Assembly: GCF_001437435.1 (NCBI RefSeq)
Contig: NZ_JQCB01000010.1
Coordinates: 1 to 56,085 of the forward strand
From: Furfurilactobacillus siliginis
GTDB taxonomy: Bacteria > Bacillota > Bacilli > Lactobacillales > Lactobacillaceae
Length of the DNA stretch: 56,085 nucleotides
Reading direction: 5' to 3'
Of this stretch, positions 46,575 through 54,150 are shown piece by piece. Made by a program: the position numbers and the translations under genes. Within the stretch, counting starts at the first letter, position 1. Every line of letters starts with the position of its first letter. Under the pieces are notes generated by a model, which was not told the DNA's origin, did no database searches, and was given only the letters and a program-made list of their open reading frames with translations.

Positions 46575-47381
46575 ATGGCAAACGAATTTCCCCAAGTCGT
46601 CACCATCGCCGGATCAGACTCAGATGGCAGCGCTGGCTTGCAAGCTGACCTGAGCACTTTTTTCACCCGTCACGTTCATGGCATGTCCATCGTAACCGCC
46701 TGTGTAGCTGGTAATTCATACGGTATCCAAGCAGCTACCGCCATGCCAACAGACTTCATTGACCAACAGTTCACTTCACTGGCCGATGACTTTGACATTC
46801 GTGCGTCCAAAACCGGTATGTTAGCTGACGCATCGCTAATCAATAACGTGGTTGCAAATTATCAGCGCGTCAACTTTGGACCATTAGTCGTAGATCCTGT
46901 CATTGTGACCAAGCATGGTGCACTATTATTAGAAGCCGAGGCTTTTGAAACTCTCAGGGAACGGTTACTCCCCTTAGCAACAGTGATTACGCCTAACTTT
47001 TATGAAGCTGAAAAGCTAACAGACCGTACGTTAAAAACTGATGCTGACGTCATCTCTGCTGCTCACCAGTTGCAGAAGATGGGCGCCAAAAACGTCATTG
47101 TTAAGGGAAAACACGCAGATACAACCCAGAGCGTCGTTCGTGACTTTGTTTTGCTTGAAAACGGTGACCACTTCTGGTTAAGTGCACCTTACATCCAAAC
47201 TGATCACGTTAATGGAACTGGTGATTCTTTGTCAGCCTGCATTACTGCAGAACTTGGCAAAGGCGCCAGTGTCAAAGACGCCATCACGCTGGCAAAAGCC
47301 TACGTTAATGCGGCCATTGCAAATGAAATCGCCGTTGGGCATAAGTTGGGGCCAATCAATCATTGGGCCTTTCAAGATTAA
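46575..47381 (+). CDS. ThiD/PdxK-type kinase (hydroxymethylpyrimidine or pyridoxine kinase)
   Basis: 268 residues, ribokinase fold. TIAGSDSDGSAGLQADLSTF at the N-terminus and VNGTGDSLSACITAEL near the end are the substrate and ATP/catalytic motifs of the ThiD/PdxK group. In lactobacilli this type often acts on pyridoxal-type substrates, but no other thiamine or B6 gene lies nearby to decide. GAGGTG precedes the ATG at 46575; an open frame back to 46245 reads through the membrane-protein gene and its terminator and is rejected. Followed 6 bases later by hairpin repeat B. Confidence 0.9.
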   Translation: MANEFPQVVTIAGSDSDGSAGLQADLSTFFTRHVHGMSIVTACVAGNSYGIQAATAMPTDFIDQQFTSLADDFDIRASKTGMLADASLINNVVANYQRVNFGPLVVDPVIVTKHGALLLEAEAFETLRERLLPLATVITPNFYEAEKLTDRTLKTDADVISAAHQLQKMGAKNVIVKGKHADTTQSVVRDFVLLENGDHFWLSAPYIQTDHVNGTGDSLSACITAELGKGASVKDAITLAKAYVNAAIANEIAVGHKLGPINHWAFQD

Positions 47382-47387
47382 GTACGA

Positions 47388-47500
47388 GAGTGGGACAAAA
47401 GTCGGAAAGTAGCGAGCAAGACCTAGAACGGCCGTACGAATTGGTTTAAAACCCGGTAGGTGGTTCGTCCTCTGCACAACGACTTGACTTTTGTACTATG
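47388..47500 (+). repeat. 115-bp hairpin repeat (copy B)
   Basis: Starts GAGTGGGACAAAAGTCGG six bases after the kinase stop codon, same strand; contains GAGCAAGACCTAGAACGG, and ends CGACTTGACTTTTGTACT. Closely similar to copies A (16281) and C (51691). Confidence 0.85.
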
Positions 47501-47525
47501 TTTTCACTATTTAAGTTCATAAATA

Positions 47526-47578
47526 AAAAAATATGGCGTTTGGGACAAGATGAATTATGTCCCAAACACCATATTTTT
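47526..47578. terminator. GTTTGGGACA-type terminator hairpin
   Basis: AAAAATATGG-c-GTTTGGGACA pairs with TGTCCCAAAC-a-CCATATTTTT. Nearly the same hairpin recurs at 51617-51664, also next to a long hairpin repeat. Confidence 0.85.
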
Positions 47579-47695
47579 GATTACTGAATTTAAATAGTTG
47601 AAAAGTCCAGTTGCGGGGTCGGATTATGAACTACCAAGTTAAAATCAACCCCGCATGACAGCCCGCATTATTGCTTGCTACTGACCCCTCTTGTC
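47579..47695. other. intergenic, nothing recognised
   Basis: The rest of the gap between the kinase and the 104-aa gene shows no gene, promoter or hairpin that I can support. Confidence 0.4.
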
Positions 47696-48010
47696 TCACT
47701 GGCCCATTATTAGCTCAGCCATCTTTTGTTTCACCTTATCTGACTTAACTAATAACACAGGAAAATCTGTCTCATTCCATTCAATTCGTGGTTCTGAACG
47801 GACAAACTCGATTAGCCCAGCTTGCATCATCTTCAGCATAATACTGATCAGACGCCGCTTAGCAAAGGTTGGTTCGCCCATATTAGCAATGTAGCTAATA
47901 CTACGTGCTTTATCATTCTTACGAACCTTTTTTGCTTTTCCATTGCGCTCAATTGCATCAACCAAGTAATCAATTAATTCAGTATTGTTATCCACAATAA
48001 GCCGTCCCAT
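47696..48010 (-). CDS. hypothetical protein, 104 aa, directly behind tRNA-Arg
   Basis: Basic, helical protein without membrane segments; the stretch RSISYIANMGEPTFAKRRLISIMLKMMQAGLIEF could form a winged-helix-like fold but I do not recognise a family. The ATG at 48010 (or GTG at 48013) lies only 11 bases after the 3' end of the tRNA gene, without a clear ribosome site, so it may be read from the tRNA transcript. Coding looks real from composition. Confidence 0.6.
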   Translation of the reverse strand: MGRLIVDNNTELIDYLVDAIERNGKAKKVRKNDKARSISYIANMGEPTFAKRRLISIMLKMMQAGLIEFVRSEPRIEWNETDFPVLLVKSDKVKQKMAELIMGQ

Positions 48011-48021
48011 CACATTTTGTA

Positions 48022-48094
48022 TGACCCCACCCAGACTCGAACTGGGAGCAGCCGCTTAGGAGGCGGCAGTTTTATCCAGTTAAACTATAGGGTC
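48022..48094 (-). tRNA. tRNA-Arg (anticodon CCU)
   Basis: Folds as a standard cloverleaf on the minus strand: acceptor GACCCTA with TGGGGTC (one G-T pair), anticodon stem GCCGC/GCGGC with loop CTCCTAA (anticodon CCT, reading AGG), T arm CCCAG-TTCGAGT-CTGGG, discriminator A. CCA is not encoded. Confidence 0.93.
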
Positions 48095-48131
48095 AAAAAC
48101 AGCAGTCGTCACCGCCGTTAATTAGTATACA

Positions 48132-48515
48132 CTAGTTCAAAAATTGTGCCGCTCCATTACCGAAGCTCCAATCTGGGCTACCGTTCTCGCTAATAACAAC
48201 CATCACATCATTCTTTTGAATTTTAGTAGTTGCTTCAAGTTCGGCAACTAGATCCTGGTAGAAAGTTCGCTTTTGTTCTTCAGTACGCCCTGCACGCATC
48301 GTCACTTGAATCATAACAAACTGATCAGTCCGCTCGATACCAAAGCCAGTATCTTCAATGATCATTTCGTCAGCAGTGTGTTGCGTCACGATTTGGTACC
48401 GGTCACGTAACGGAACTCCGAAATCCTGTACTAATATTTTATGTTCAGCATCTAATAAAGCTCGTAATTCGGATTTTGAACGACCTTCGATAACATCAAA
48501 TTTAACAAGTGGCAT
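48132..48515 (-). CDS. tautomerase family protein
   Basis: 127 residues. Starts MPLVKFDVIEGRS: the N-terminal proline after Met removal is the catalytic base of the tautomerase superfamily, and length and the VQVTMRAGRTEEQKRTFYQDLV segment fit the Tautomerase_2 (malonate-semialdehyde decarboxylase-like) group. Substrate unknown. It begins 2 bases after the helicase stop, so they form an operon. Confidence 0.88.
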   Translation of the reverse strand: MPLVKFDVIEGRSKSELRALLDAEHKILVQDFGVPLRDRYQIVTQHTADEMIIEDTGFGIERTDQFVMIQVTMRAGRTEEQKRTFYQDLVAELEATTKIQKNDVMVVISENGSPDWSFGNGAAQFLN

Positions 48516-48517
48516 AA

Positions 48518-49912
48518 TTATGAATCCTTTCCATTTCGCAGTGTATTCTTATGACGCATCCCCTTATTTTTGGAATGCTTCTTATGAGAATGTGATTTTT
48601 TAGCTGGCTCGTTTAACTGAGCCTTGCCTGCCGAACGTTGTGGCTTAACTGGCCGCGTTGATTTCGTTGAGACGCGTGCTACTGGTGCAACTTCTGTATC
48701 TAAATCCGTCTTACTAGTGGCGACTCGACTTGTCCTAGACTTATCCGTCTTTTGATCACGCGTGGACTTGGCTACAGGCATTTTATCAGTTACCCGTGGT
48801 GCCCGCGCTGGCCGTTCATCAACAAAGGCGTTATGTGCAAAGTACAGTGGCTTCAACACATAGTCACTACCACGCAACGTTTGTTTTATATTACGCAGGT
48901 CATGATCATTCCCAAAGTTAATCACCAATCCACTGGCACCCATCCGACCAGTACGACCAACCCGATGTGTGTATGTGATTTGTGAACTTGGCAAATCAAA
49001 GTTAATGACTGCCGGTAGGTTGGGAATATCTAATCCACGGGCTGCAACATCAGTCGTCAATAGGTAAGTCACCTTGCCATTACGAAAGTCGCGCATTGCA
49101 TCGGCACGTTGGACCTGCCGCTGTTTACCAGCGAGGGAAACAGCTTGTACATGTTCATGACGCATCGCAGCTGCCGCCCGTTCCAGTTCACCAAGTTGGT
49201 TAAAGAACACCAAGGCTTGAAAACCTGGAATCCGTGAAAAGCGACGCAACATAGCAGGACGCTGATTAGCAGGCAATTCCATCAGTCCATGGCGCACCGG
49301 CCCTTGTGTGTTATCTTCGGCACGAACGTCAATTGTTTTAACGTCGATGCCAAATTCTTCAGTCACTTCAGTTAGCGCGTTCGACTTCGTAGCTGAGAAG
49401 AAACTAAGCTGCGTATCGCGTGGTGCCTCACGAATAATATCTTCCACATCTGTCCGCGTTTCACCGGCAAGCAATTCATCTGCTTCATCAATCACAACAC
49501 TAGTGACTAAATGTAGTTTCAACCGTTTATCACTAACCAAGTTTAAAACACGACCTGGCGTACCAACGACGATTTCAGGATTCTGTTTTAACTTTTCAAT
49601 CTGCCGTTTGACGTTAGCACCACCGGTCAATGCAGCGACCTTCATGTCTAGTAAAGCCGCCCAGTCACGCATGACAGCAGTCGTCTGTTGCGCTAATTCC
49701 TGACTTGGTGCTAACACCAACAATTGGGTACCATCGCCTGGTAAAAGTTGTTCCAGTAAAGGCAGCGTAAAAGCAACTGTCTTACCTGATCCAGTTGGTG
49801 CTAAGCCAATCACGTTTTCACCATCAATTAAAGGTTGTTCGACCCCTGTCTGAATGGCTGTCGCTTGATCATACCCAAGTTCTTTAAAATGCTGTTCAAA
49901 TCGTTTGTCCAT
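48518..49912 (-). CDS. DEAD-box ATP-dependent RNA helicase
   Basis: 464 residues. Motifs in order: GLAPTGSGKTVAFTLP (about 35-50), GTPGRV, VVIDEADELL (DEAD), FFSAT, then in domain 2 TDVAARGLDIP and YTHRVGRTGRMG. The tail after residue about 365 is long, low-complexity and Lys/Arg/Ser-rich (KKSHSHKKHSKNKGMRHK), probably binding RNA. Likely works in ribosome assembly or RNA turnover. Ribosome site is weak. In an operon with the tautomerase gene and 17 bases after the oxidoreductase gene. Confidence 0.95.
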   Translation of the reverse strand: MDKRFEQHFKELGYDQATAIQTGVEQPLIDGENVIGLAPTGSGKTVAFTLPLLEQLLPGDGTQLLVLAPSQELAQQTTAVMRDWAALLDMKVAALTGGANVKRQIEKLKQNPEIVVGTPGRVLNLVSDKRLKLHLVTSVVIDEADELLAGETRTDVEDIIREAPRDTQLSFFSATKSNALTEVTEEFGIDVKTIDVRAEDNTQGPVRHGLMELPANQRPAMLRRFSRIPGFQALVFFNQLGELERAAAAMRHEHVQAVSLAGKQRQVQRADAMRDFRNGKVTYLLTTDVAARGLDIPNLPAVINFDLPSSQITYTHRVGRTGRMGASGLVINFGNDHDLRNIKQTLRGSDYVLKPLYFAHNAFVDERPARAPRVTDKMPVAKSTRDQKTDKSRTSRVATSKTDLDTEVAPVARVSTKSTRPVKPQRSAGKAQLNEPAKKSHSHKKHSKNKGMRHKNTLRNGKDS

Positions 49913-49929
49913 TAGTTACTCATTTCTAC

Positions 49930-50925
49930 TTATTTATCAGCGGGGAAGACCAAACTCGCCTTGCGCCGTAGGTCATATAATACACCATTCACGATTTCAC
50001 TTAAATGCAGCCAGGTTTGATAGTGACGCATATTATCAGGATTTTTCGGATCATTTAAAACTGTTGCAAAGTCATCTACCTCAGCAAGCATTGGATTAGC
50101 TGCTGGTTCAGTGGACAGACGCTTTGTCGAACCATCACTGGCATGATAGATAACGGACTTTAGTTCCGCCGCATTATCCATGACAATCGTATCCTTCAAG
50201 CCATAGATTTCAGAGGGTAGATACGAATTCGTGTTCTTACCAATGTTCAAAGTGACGTCGAAGTCATCGTAGCCGAGAACCGCAATACCTTTACCATCCG
50301 CACCGGTGCGCAATGGTGTGGTGTAATAGTGAACTCGGTTAGGCTTCCCAAACCAAGCCACTGCATCATAGACAACGTATACACCAAGATCCTGTAATGC
50401 CCCACCGCTAAACGTAGTGGTAAAGACATTAGGATTTTCACCAGCCAAATAATTATCAAAACGTGATGAATATTTCATGTAGGTCAATGTCGCACCATTA
50501 ATAACTGACATTTCTGATAGTTGTTTCCGGATTGCTCGGAAATTAGGCTCATGAATGTGCCGCGCAGCTTCAAATACATGCAGTTCCGGGTGAGCTGCCA
50601 ACGCGTCTTTAACCTGCGCATATTCAGTTGGGTTTGAAACCAACGGCTTCTCCACAATCACTTCTTTACCAGCATCCAACGCTTGGATTGTTTGCGCCGC
50701 ATGCAAGCTATTCGGTGAAGCAATGTAGACAACGTCAAAGTCCCCTGCTTTAAAGAAAGTTTCTAGGCTCGTATACACTTGCCCACCGTTCTTTTCAGCG
50801 AATGTCTTCCCTGTATCTTCGTGACGTGAATAGACACTCGTCAGTTCGTACTTCTGTGATGCAGCTGCCGCTTCAACAAATTGTTGCGTTATCCAGTTCG
50901 TTCCAATGATTCCTAGTTTTAACAT
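49930..50925 (-). CDS. Gfo/Idh/MocA family oxidoreductase
   Basis: 331 residues. N-terminal Rossmann domain with LGIIGTNWITQQFVEA and the EKP motif in VIVEKPLVSNP, then the C-terminal alpha/beta domain (GGALQDLGVYVVYDA). Uses NAD(P)H on sugar-like or other hydroxy compounds; substrate unknown. The ATG at 50925 has GGAGGTTTCATAGG before it; the longer frame to 50991 is unlikely. Divergent from the DUF4828 gene. Confidence 0.93.
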   Translation of the reverse strand: MLKLGIIGTNWITQQFVEAAAASQKYELTSVYSRHEDTGKTFAEKNGGQVYTSLETFFKAGDFDVVYIASPNSLHAAQTIQALDAGKEVIVEKPLVSNPTEYAQVKDALAAHPELHVFEAARHIHEPNFRAIRKQLSEMSVINGATLTYMKYSSRFDNYLAGENPNVFTTTFSGGALQDLGVYVVYDAVAWFGKPNRVHYYTTPLRTGADGKGIAVLGYDDFDVTLNIGKNTNSYLPSEIYGLKDTIVMDNAAELKSVIYHASDGSTKRLSTEPAANPMLAEVDDFATVLNDPKNPDNMRHYQTWLHLSEIVNGVLYDLRRKASLVFPADK

Positions 50926-51174
50926 CCTATGAAACCTCCGTCGAAAAAGAATTTTTGCCGCTTGATCATCACCAACGTAATTAAAAAACATTACGTTGTT
51001 AATACCTATAGTTTACCAATTTTATGAACAAGATGCAGTATTCGCGTCATCCCCGTTGCAAGAATGTGTTAATTGCATTACGGCAATGGTTTCAATAAGG
51101 AAAACACTTTTAATCGTGCTATATTTATATTTATAAAACGTAGCGGCATACGAGAAGAAAGCGAGGATTTTCCA

Positions 51175-51576
51175 GTGTCTTTTAAGCGGAATGTAATTTT
51201 ATTTGGCGTTTCTTTAGCGGCAGGACTCACCAGTGCGTTTACCAGGTCTGCCAAAAAGCAACCTGATACACAGTCATCGTTACCAATGTTATATTCTGGC
51301 ACCTGGAAATATTCCGATCATAATGATCATCGTATCCACCGCATCCAAATCAATCCTGATTTGACCTTGCACGTTGATGGTCGTGCTGAACAAGCCACTG
51401 TCGAAAGTATCTCTGCCGAAGAACTCGTCTATCTCGATAATTTCGGCTATCATTTACGCATTCAAGCCAATGAACAGCAACCAGTGTCACTATATGACGA
51501 AGCTGACAATGCAACGTACACATTGGTGAGCGTTCATACGACCAAACCATCCGGTCCACAATCCGTTGCTGAATAA
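51175..51576 (+). CDS. DUF4828 family protein
   Basis: 133 residues: a short N-terminal hydrophobic segment (VILFGVSLAAGLTSAF) then a small beta domain (YSGTWKYSDHNDHRIHRIQI ... LDNFGYHLRIQANEQQPVSLYDEADNATY), the DUF4828 pattern of lactobacilli. GTG start at 51175 after GCGAGG; the open frame back to 51073 lacks a ribosome site. Function unknown; often next to a Gfo/Idh/MocA gene as here, to my recollection. Confidence 0.78.
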   Translation: MSFKRNVILFGVSLAAGLTSAFTRSAKKQPDTQSSLPMLYSGTWKYSDHNDHRIHRIQINPDLTLHVDGRAEQATVESISAEELVYLDNFGYHLRIQANEQQPVSLYDEADNATYTLVSVHTTKPSGPQSVAE

Positions 51577-51616
51577 TCAGTTATTGCTAATTACAATCTA
51601 TTAAATTGCCATCACC

Positions 51617-51664
51617 AAAAAGACGTTTGGGACATAAGTCATCTTGTCCCAAACGCCTTATTTT
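51617..51664. terminator. GTTTGGGACA-type terminator hairpin
   Basis: CGTTTGGGACA (51624-51634) pairs with TGTCCCAAACG (51645-51655); near copy, inverted, of the hairpin at 47526-47578. Confidence 0.85.
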
Positions 51665-51690
51665 GATTTACAAACTTAAATGGTGCAAAC

Positions 51691-51805
51691 GAGTGGGACA
51701 AAAGTCAAGTCGTTACGCAGACTAAGAACAACCTGTCGGATTGAAGACCAATCCGTACGACCCGTTCTAGGTCTTGCTCACGACTTCCCGACTTTTGTCC
51801 CACTC
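51691..51805 (-). repeat. 115-bp hairpin repeat (copy C, best preserved)
   Basis: On the minus strand it starts GAGTGGGACAAAAGTCGGG 20 bases after the stop of the 140-aa gene and ends with CTTTTGTCCCACTC. The outer 16 bases on each side are perfectly complementary (GAGTGGGACAAAAGTC), AAGTCGT pairs with ACGACTT inside, then AGACCTAGAAC with GTTCTTAGTCT, and GGATTG with CAATCC form the tip. The whole element folds into one long hairpin. Confidence 0.9.
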
Positions 51806-51825
51806 GCTTTTTACACTTAGTCGCT

Positions 51826-52248
51826 TTAGTTCTCAAACTTAGCACGTTGTTCTGGTGTCAACCGCCAGCTCAAATACTGTTCTAATAATGACATGTCGGC
51901 AGCCAAATTAGCTTCTGTACATGTCCACTGATACTTATCGCGCACATCCGTCGCCAATAAATCTGTTAAGGCAACGAAGCGTGGTCCGATCGCGACTAAC
52001 ACTTTCAAACGGTTAATATCCCGATCATCTTCTGGCGTCATCCCCACACGTACCTGTACGTCAAAACTGCGAAAGGCAATGAAATCCGCGGTTGCCCAAC
52101 CTGACACAACTGAAAAATCTGGTAACACTGCCCGCGAGTCACCAAATTGTTGCGTGACTGCATCTAAAATCATCATTTGTACCTGATCGATGCTCATATG
52201 TTGTGCGACCTTTGGTTGATCGTCTTCCTTACTTTTAAAAAATGCCAT
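51826..52248 (-). CDS. hypothetical cytoplasmic protein, 140 aa
   Basis: No membrane segments or recognised domain; acidic, mixed alpha/beta. ATG at 52248 (MAFFKSKEDD...) has AGGTG at 6-bp spacing, better than the GTG three codons earlier. It follows the GH25-like gene by 18 bases in the same direction and ends before a hairpin repeat. Function unknown. Confidence 0.7.
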   Translation of the reverse strand: MAFFKSKEDDQPKVAQHMSIDQVQMMILDAVTQQFGDSRAVLPDFSVVSGWATADFIAFRSFDVQVRVGMTPEDDRDINRLKVLVAIGPRFVALTDLLATDVRDKYQWTCTEANLAADMSLLEQYLSWRLTPEQRAKFEN

Positions 52249-52266
52249 TTCGCTCACCTGCGTTCA

Positions 52267-53028
52267 CTAGTTATCGTATTCTGAGAATTTTTGCTTGGAC
52301 CCATTATATACCATTAAACTCATCGATTGCTTCGTTCCAGCAACTTCAATATTACCGTCTGCATCATACATAATAAACTGCACATCATTTTGATGACGCG
52401 GTTTCAGCGATGCATCTTCCAGAGTTAACCCAGCGTTAGGCAATTGCTTTTGCAAGGTGTGATACCCTTTTGTTGATACCCACACACCAACTGGCTGCGC
52501 ATAGTCTTGTCGCAACGTTTGTAGCATGACCGATAATCGATTAACTGTTCGTTTGACTGCCTGTGGAGAGTCAAAGTTAGCGCCTGCATCCGTGACGGCA
52601 ATCATAATCGGCAGTGTACCAGTATCTTGACCAATCTGATGTTCAAAGTACCGCAGCTGACTATTAACGCTACTTTGCGGGCTATAAGTTAGATAAACTC
52701 CAACCTTTAGTGGACTTCCTGAACTTCGGGAATAGTTGCCGCTAAAGTCATCATCGACAAATCGATTTCCCACCGTGGTCTTTAAATAAACAAATTTCAA
52801 ACCGGTTTTCGATAACGCTTGAAAATCAATAAAACCAGCACTTTGATCGATTGCGGCACCAGTCACAGGATAGCGTGCCATCATCGTTTGATGACGCAAA
52901 TGCCACCAGTGATAAATACCGTAGCCACCACCGGCCAGTGCGAACACAAGTAGAACAGCCACCAGCCATTGCCACACCGGTATGTGTTGCTTTTTAGCGC
53001 GTTGTCGAAATTCTTGTCTGGTCGTCAC
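52267..53028 (-). CDS. membrane-anchored GH25-like protein with degraded active site
   Basis: 253 residues: basic N-terminus, one membrane helix (about 19-40), then a lysozyme-type (GH25) barrel. It keeps the first Asp (D61 in GAAIDQSAGFIDF) and the framework G..FVYLKTT.G, but the KATEG motif reads KTTVG (83-87), and the catalytic D-x-E after LPIMI reads AVT (144-146). It is therefore probably not an active muramidase; it may bind glycan. GTG start at 53028 after GGTGAG. Situated between the RpiR gene and the 140-aa gene. Confidence 0.75.
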   Translation of the reverse strand: MTTRQEFRQRAKKQHIPVWQWLVAVLLVFALAGGGYGIYHWWHLRHQTMMARYPVTGAAIDQSAGFIDFQALSKTGLKFVYLKTTVGNRFVDDDFSGNYSRSSGSPLKVGVYLTYSPQSSVNSQLRYFEHQIGQDTGTLPIMIAVTDAGANFDSPQAVKRTVNRLSVMLQTLRQDYAQPVGVWVSTKGYHTLQKQLPNAGLTLEDASLKPRHQNDVQFIMYDADGNIEVAGTKQSMSLMVYNGSKQKFSEYDN

Positions 53029-53099
53029 TATCTCACCATCCCCGTCGCAACACTAAATTTACCCATTATTGTAGCACGTTGGCTGCGGGGAACAACGCG

Positions 53100-53954
53100 T
53101 TATTCGCGACTCGTTTCCATAGCGTGTCGAACGTCTTGTAAAAGCCCTTCACCAGTCTTGGTCTTCGCACCTTGAGCACCGACCAACGTAAACAAACTAT
53201 CAATAATCGTTAACTGTGCAATGAGTGAACTCATTGACTCACTACGGTAGTTAACTTCTTCAGCGACAGATTGGAAAACCAACGTACTCTTTTTAGCCAA
53301 TGGTGAGGCTGGATAACTTGTAATTGCGATCATTGGCACATGGTTGGCACGTAATTGATCAGCAATCATTAATGTATCGTGGTTTCGACCGGAGTGGGAA
53401 ACTAAGATGGCAACATCCTGCTCATCCATTTTAACAGCCTGCATCAACTGGATGTCCACGTCTGGATGAAATTGTGGATGCGTCGTTGTCCGCAGAAATT
53501 TATGATAACCGTCTAATGCTGCCACAGACGAACCACCAAAGCCAAAGAAACTTAGTGTACGTGCTTTGGTCAATAATGTAATGGCAGCTGACAAATCTTT
53601 TTCCTTCAATAAAGCCCGCGTTGCATCTAGTGCATTATCGGCGCCTTGGAAAACTTTATCAACGACTACTGCAGGGGCGTCGCCTTCTTCGATTTCACTA
53701 AAGAAATCGTCTGTTTGATTGGCAATGCCACCAAATCCTAAACTAAATTCACGAAAAGAATGCCAGCCAATTCGTTTAACAAATCGACTCACCGTGGCAG
53801 TCGAAACTTTGACATTTTCGGCTAAATCTTGAATCGTCATTTCACTAGCCGGTGCCGGATTAGCTAAAATAAAGTCGGCAATTTTTTTATCCGCGCCGGT
53901 TAAATGCTGGTAGTTTGCTTTGATCGTACTAACGCTTGTGCGTGCGATGGTAAT
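53100..53954 (-). CDS. RpiR/MurR family transcriptional regulator, probable gluconate operon regulator (start uncertain)
   Basis: About 284 residues. N-terminal HTH domain (TGADKKIADFILANP ... MTIQDLAENVKVSTATVSRF) and C-terminal SIS sugar-phosphate-binding domain (FFGFGGSSVAALDGY, VSHSGRNHDTL). An ATG at 53840 would remove the first 38 residues of the HTH domain, which are clearly present upstream in frame (ITIARTSVSTIKANYQHLTG). No ATG, GTG or TTG exists there; an ATT codon at 53954 has AAGG five bases before it and gives the family length. So the start is either ATT or the region holds an error. Divergent from gntK, which it probably controls in response to a phosphosugar. Confidence 0.85.
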   Translation of the reverse strand: MTIARTSVSTIKANYQHLTGADKKIADFILANPAPASEMTIQDLAENVKVSTATVSRFVKRIGWHSFREFSLGFGGIANQTDDFFSEIEEGDAPAVVVDKVFQGADNALDATRALLKEKDLSAAITLLTKARTLSFFGFGGSSVAALDGYHKFLRTTTHPQFHPDVDIQLMQAVKMDEQDVAILVSHSGRNHDTLMIADQLRANHVPMIAITSYPASPLAKKSTLVFQSVAEEVNYRSESMSSLIAQLTIIDSLFTLVGAQGAKTKTGEGLLQDVRHAMETSRE

Positions 53955-54059
53955 CCCATCCTTCCCGTAAATGAAAATTAATTTATTATTTTATGTAAAT
54001 TTTTTTCTAATCACATTATGACGCAACCGTTTTCAGAATGCATTAACTTTAATAAATTT

Positions 54060-54072
54060 CGTAAGTCTTACG
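54060..54072. promoter_or_regulatory. inverted repeat CGTAAG-T-CTTACG before gntK
   Basis: Perfect 6-bp arms with a 1-bp centre, ending 1 base before the gntK -35 box; a candidate operator for the divergent RpiR regulator. Confidence 0.5.
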
Positions 54073-54073
54073 G

Positions 54074-54102
54074 TTGTGAAGCCCGCCGTTTTCGCCTATA
54101 CT
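54074..54102 (+). promoter_or_regulatory. gntK promoter
   Basis: TTGTGA (54074-54079), 17-base spacer, TATACT (54097-54102). Confidence 0.75.
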
Positions 54103-54120
54103 TGCATGCGTAGATTTAAC

Positions 54121-54134
54121 TAAAATCGTTTACA
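54121..54134 (+). promoter_or_regulatory. cre-like site in the gntK leader
   Basis: TAAAATCGTTTACA matches the cre consensus at 12 of 14 positions, downstream of the promoter, where CcpA would block transcription. Confidence 0.4.
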
Positions 54135-54150
54135 AAGGAGTTTACCTACT

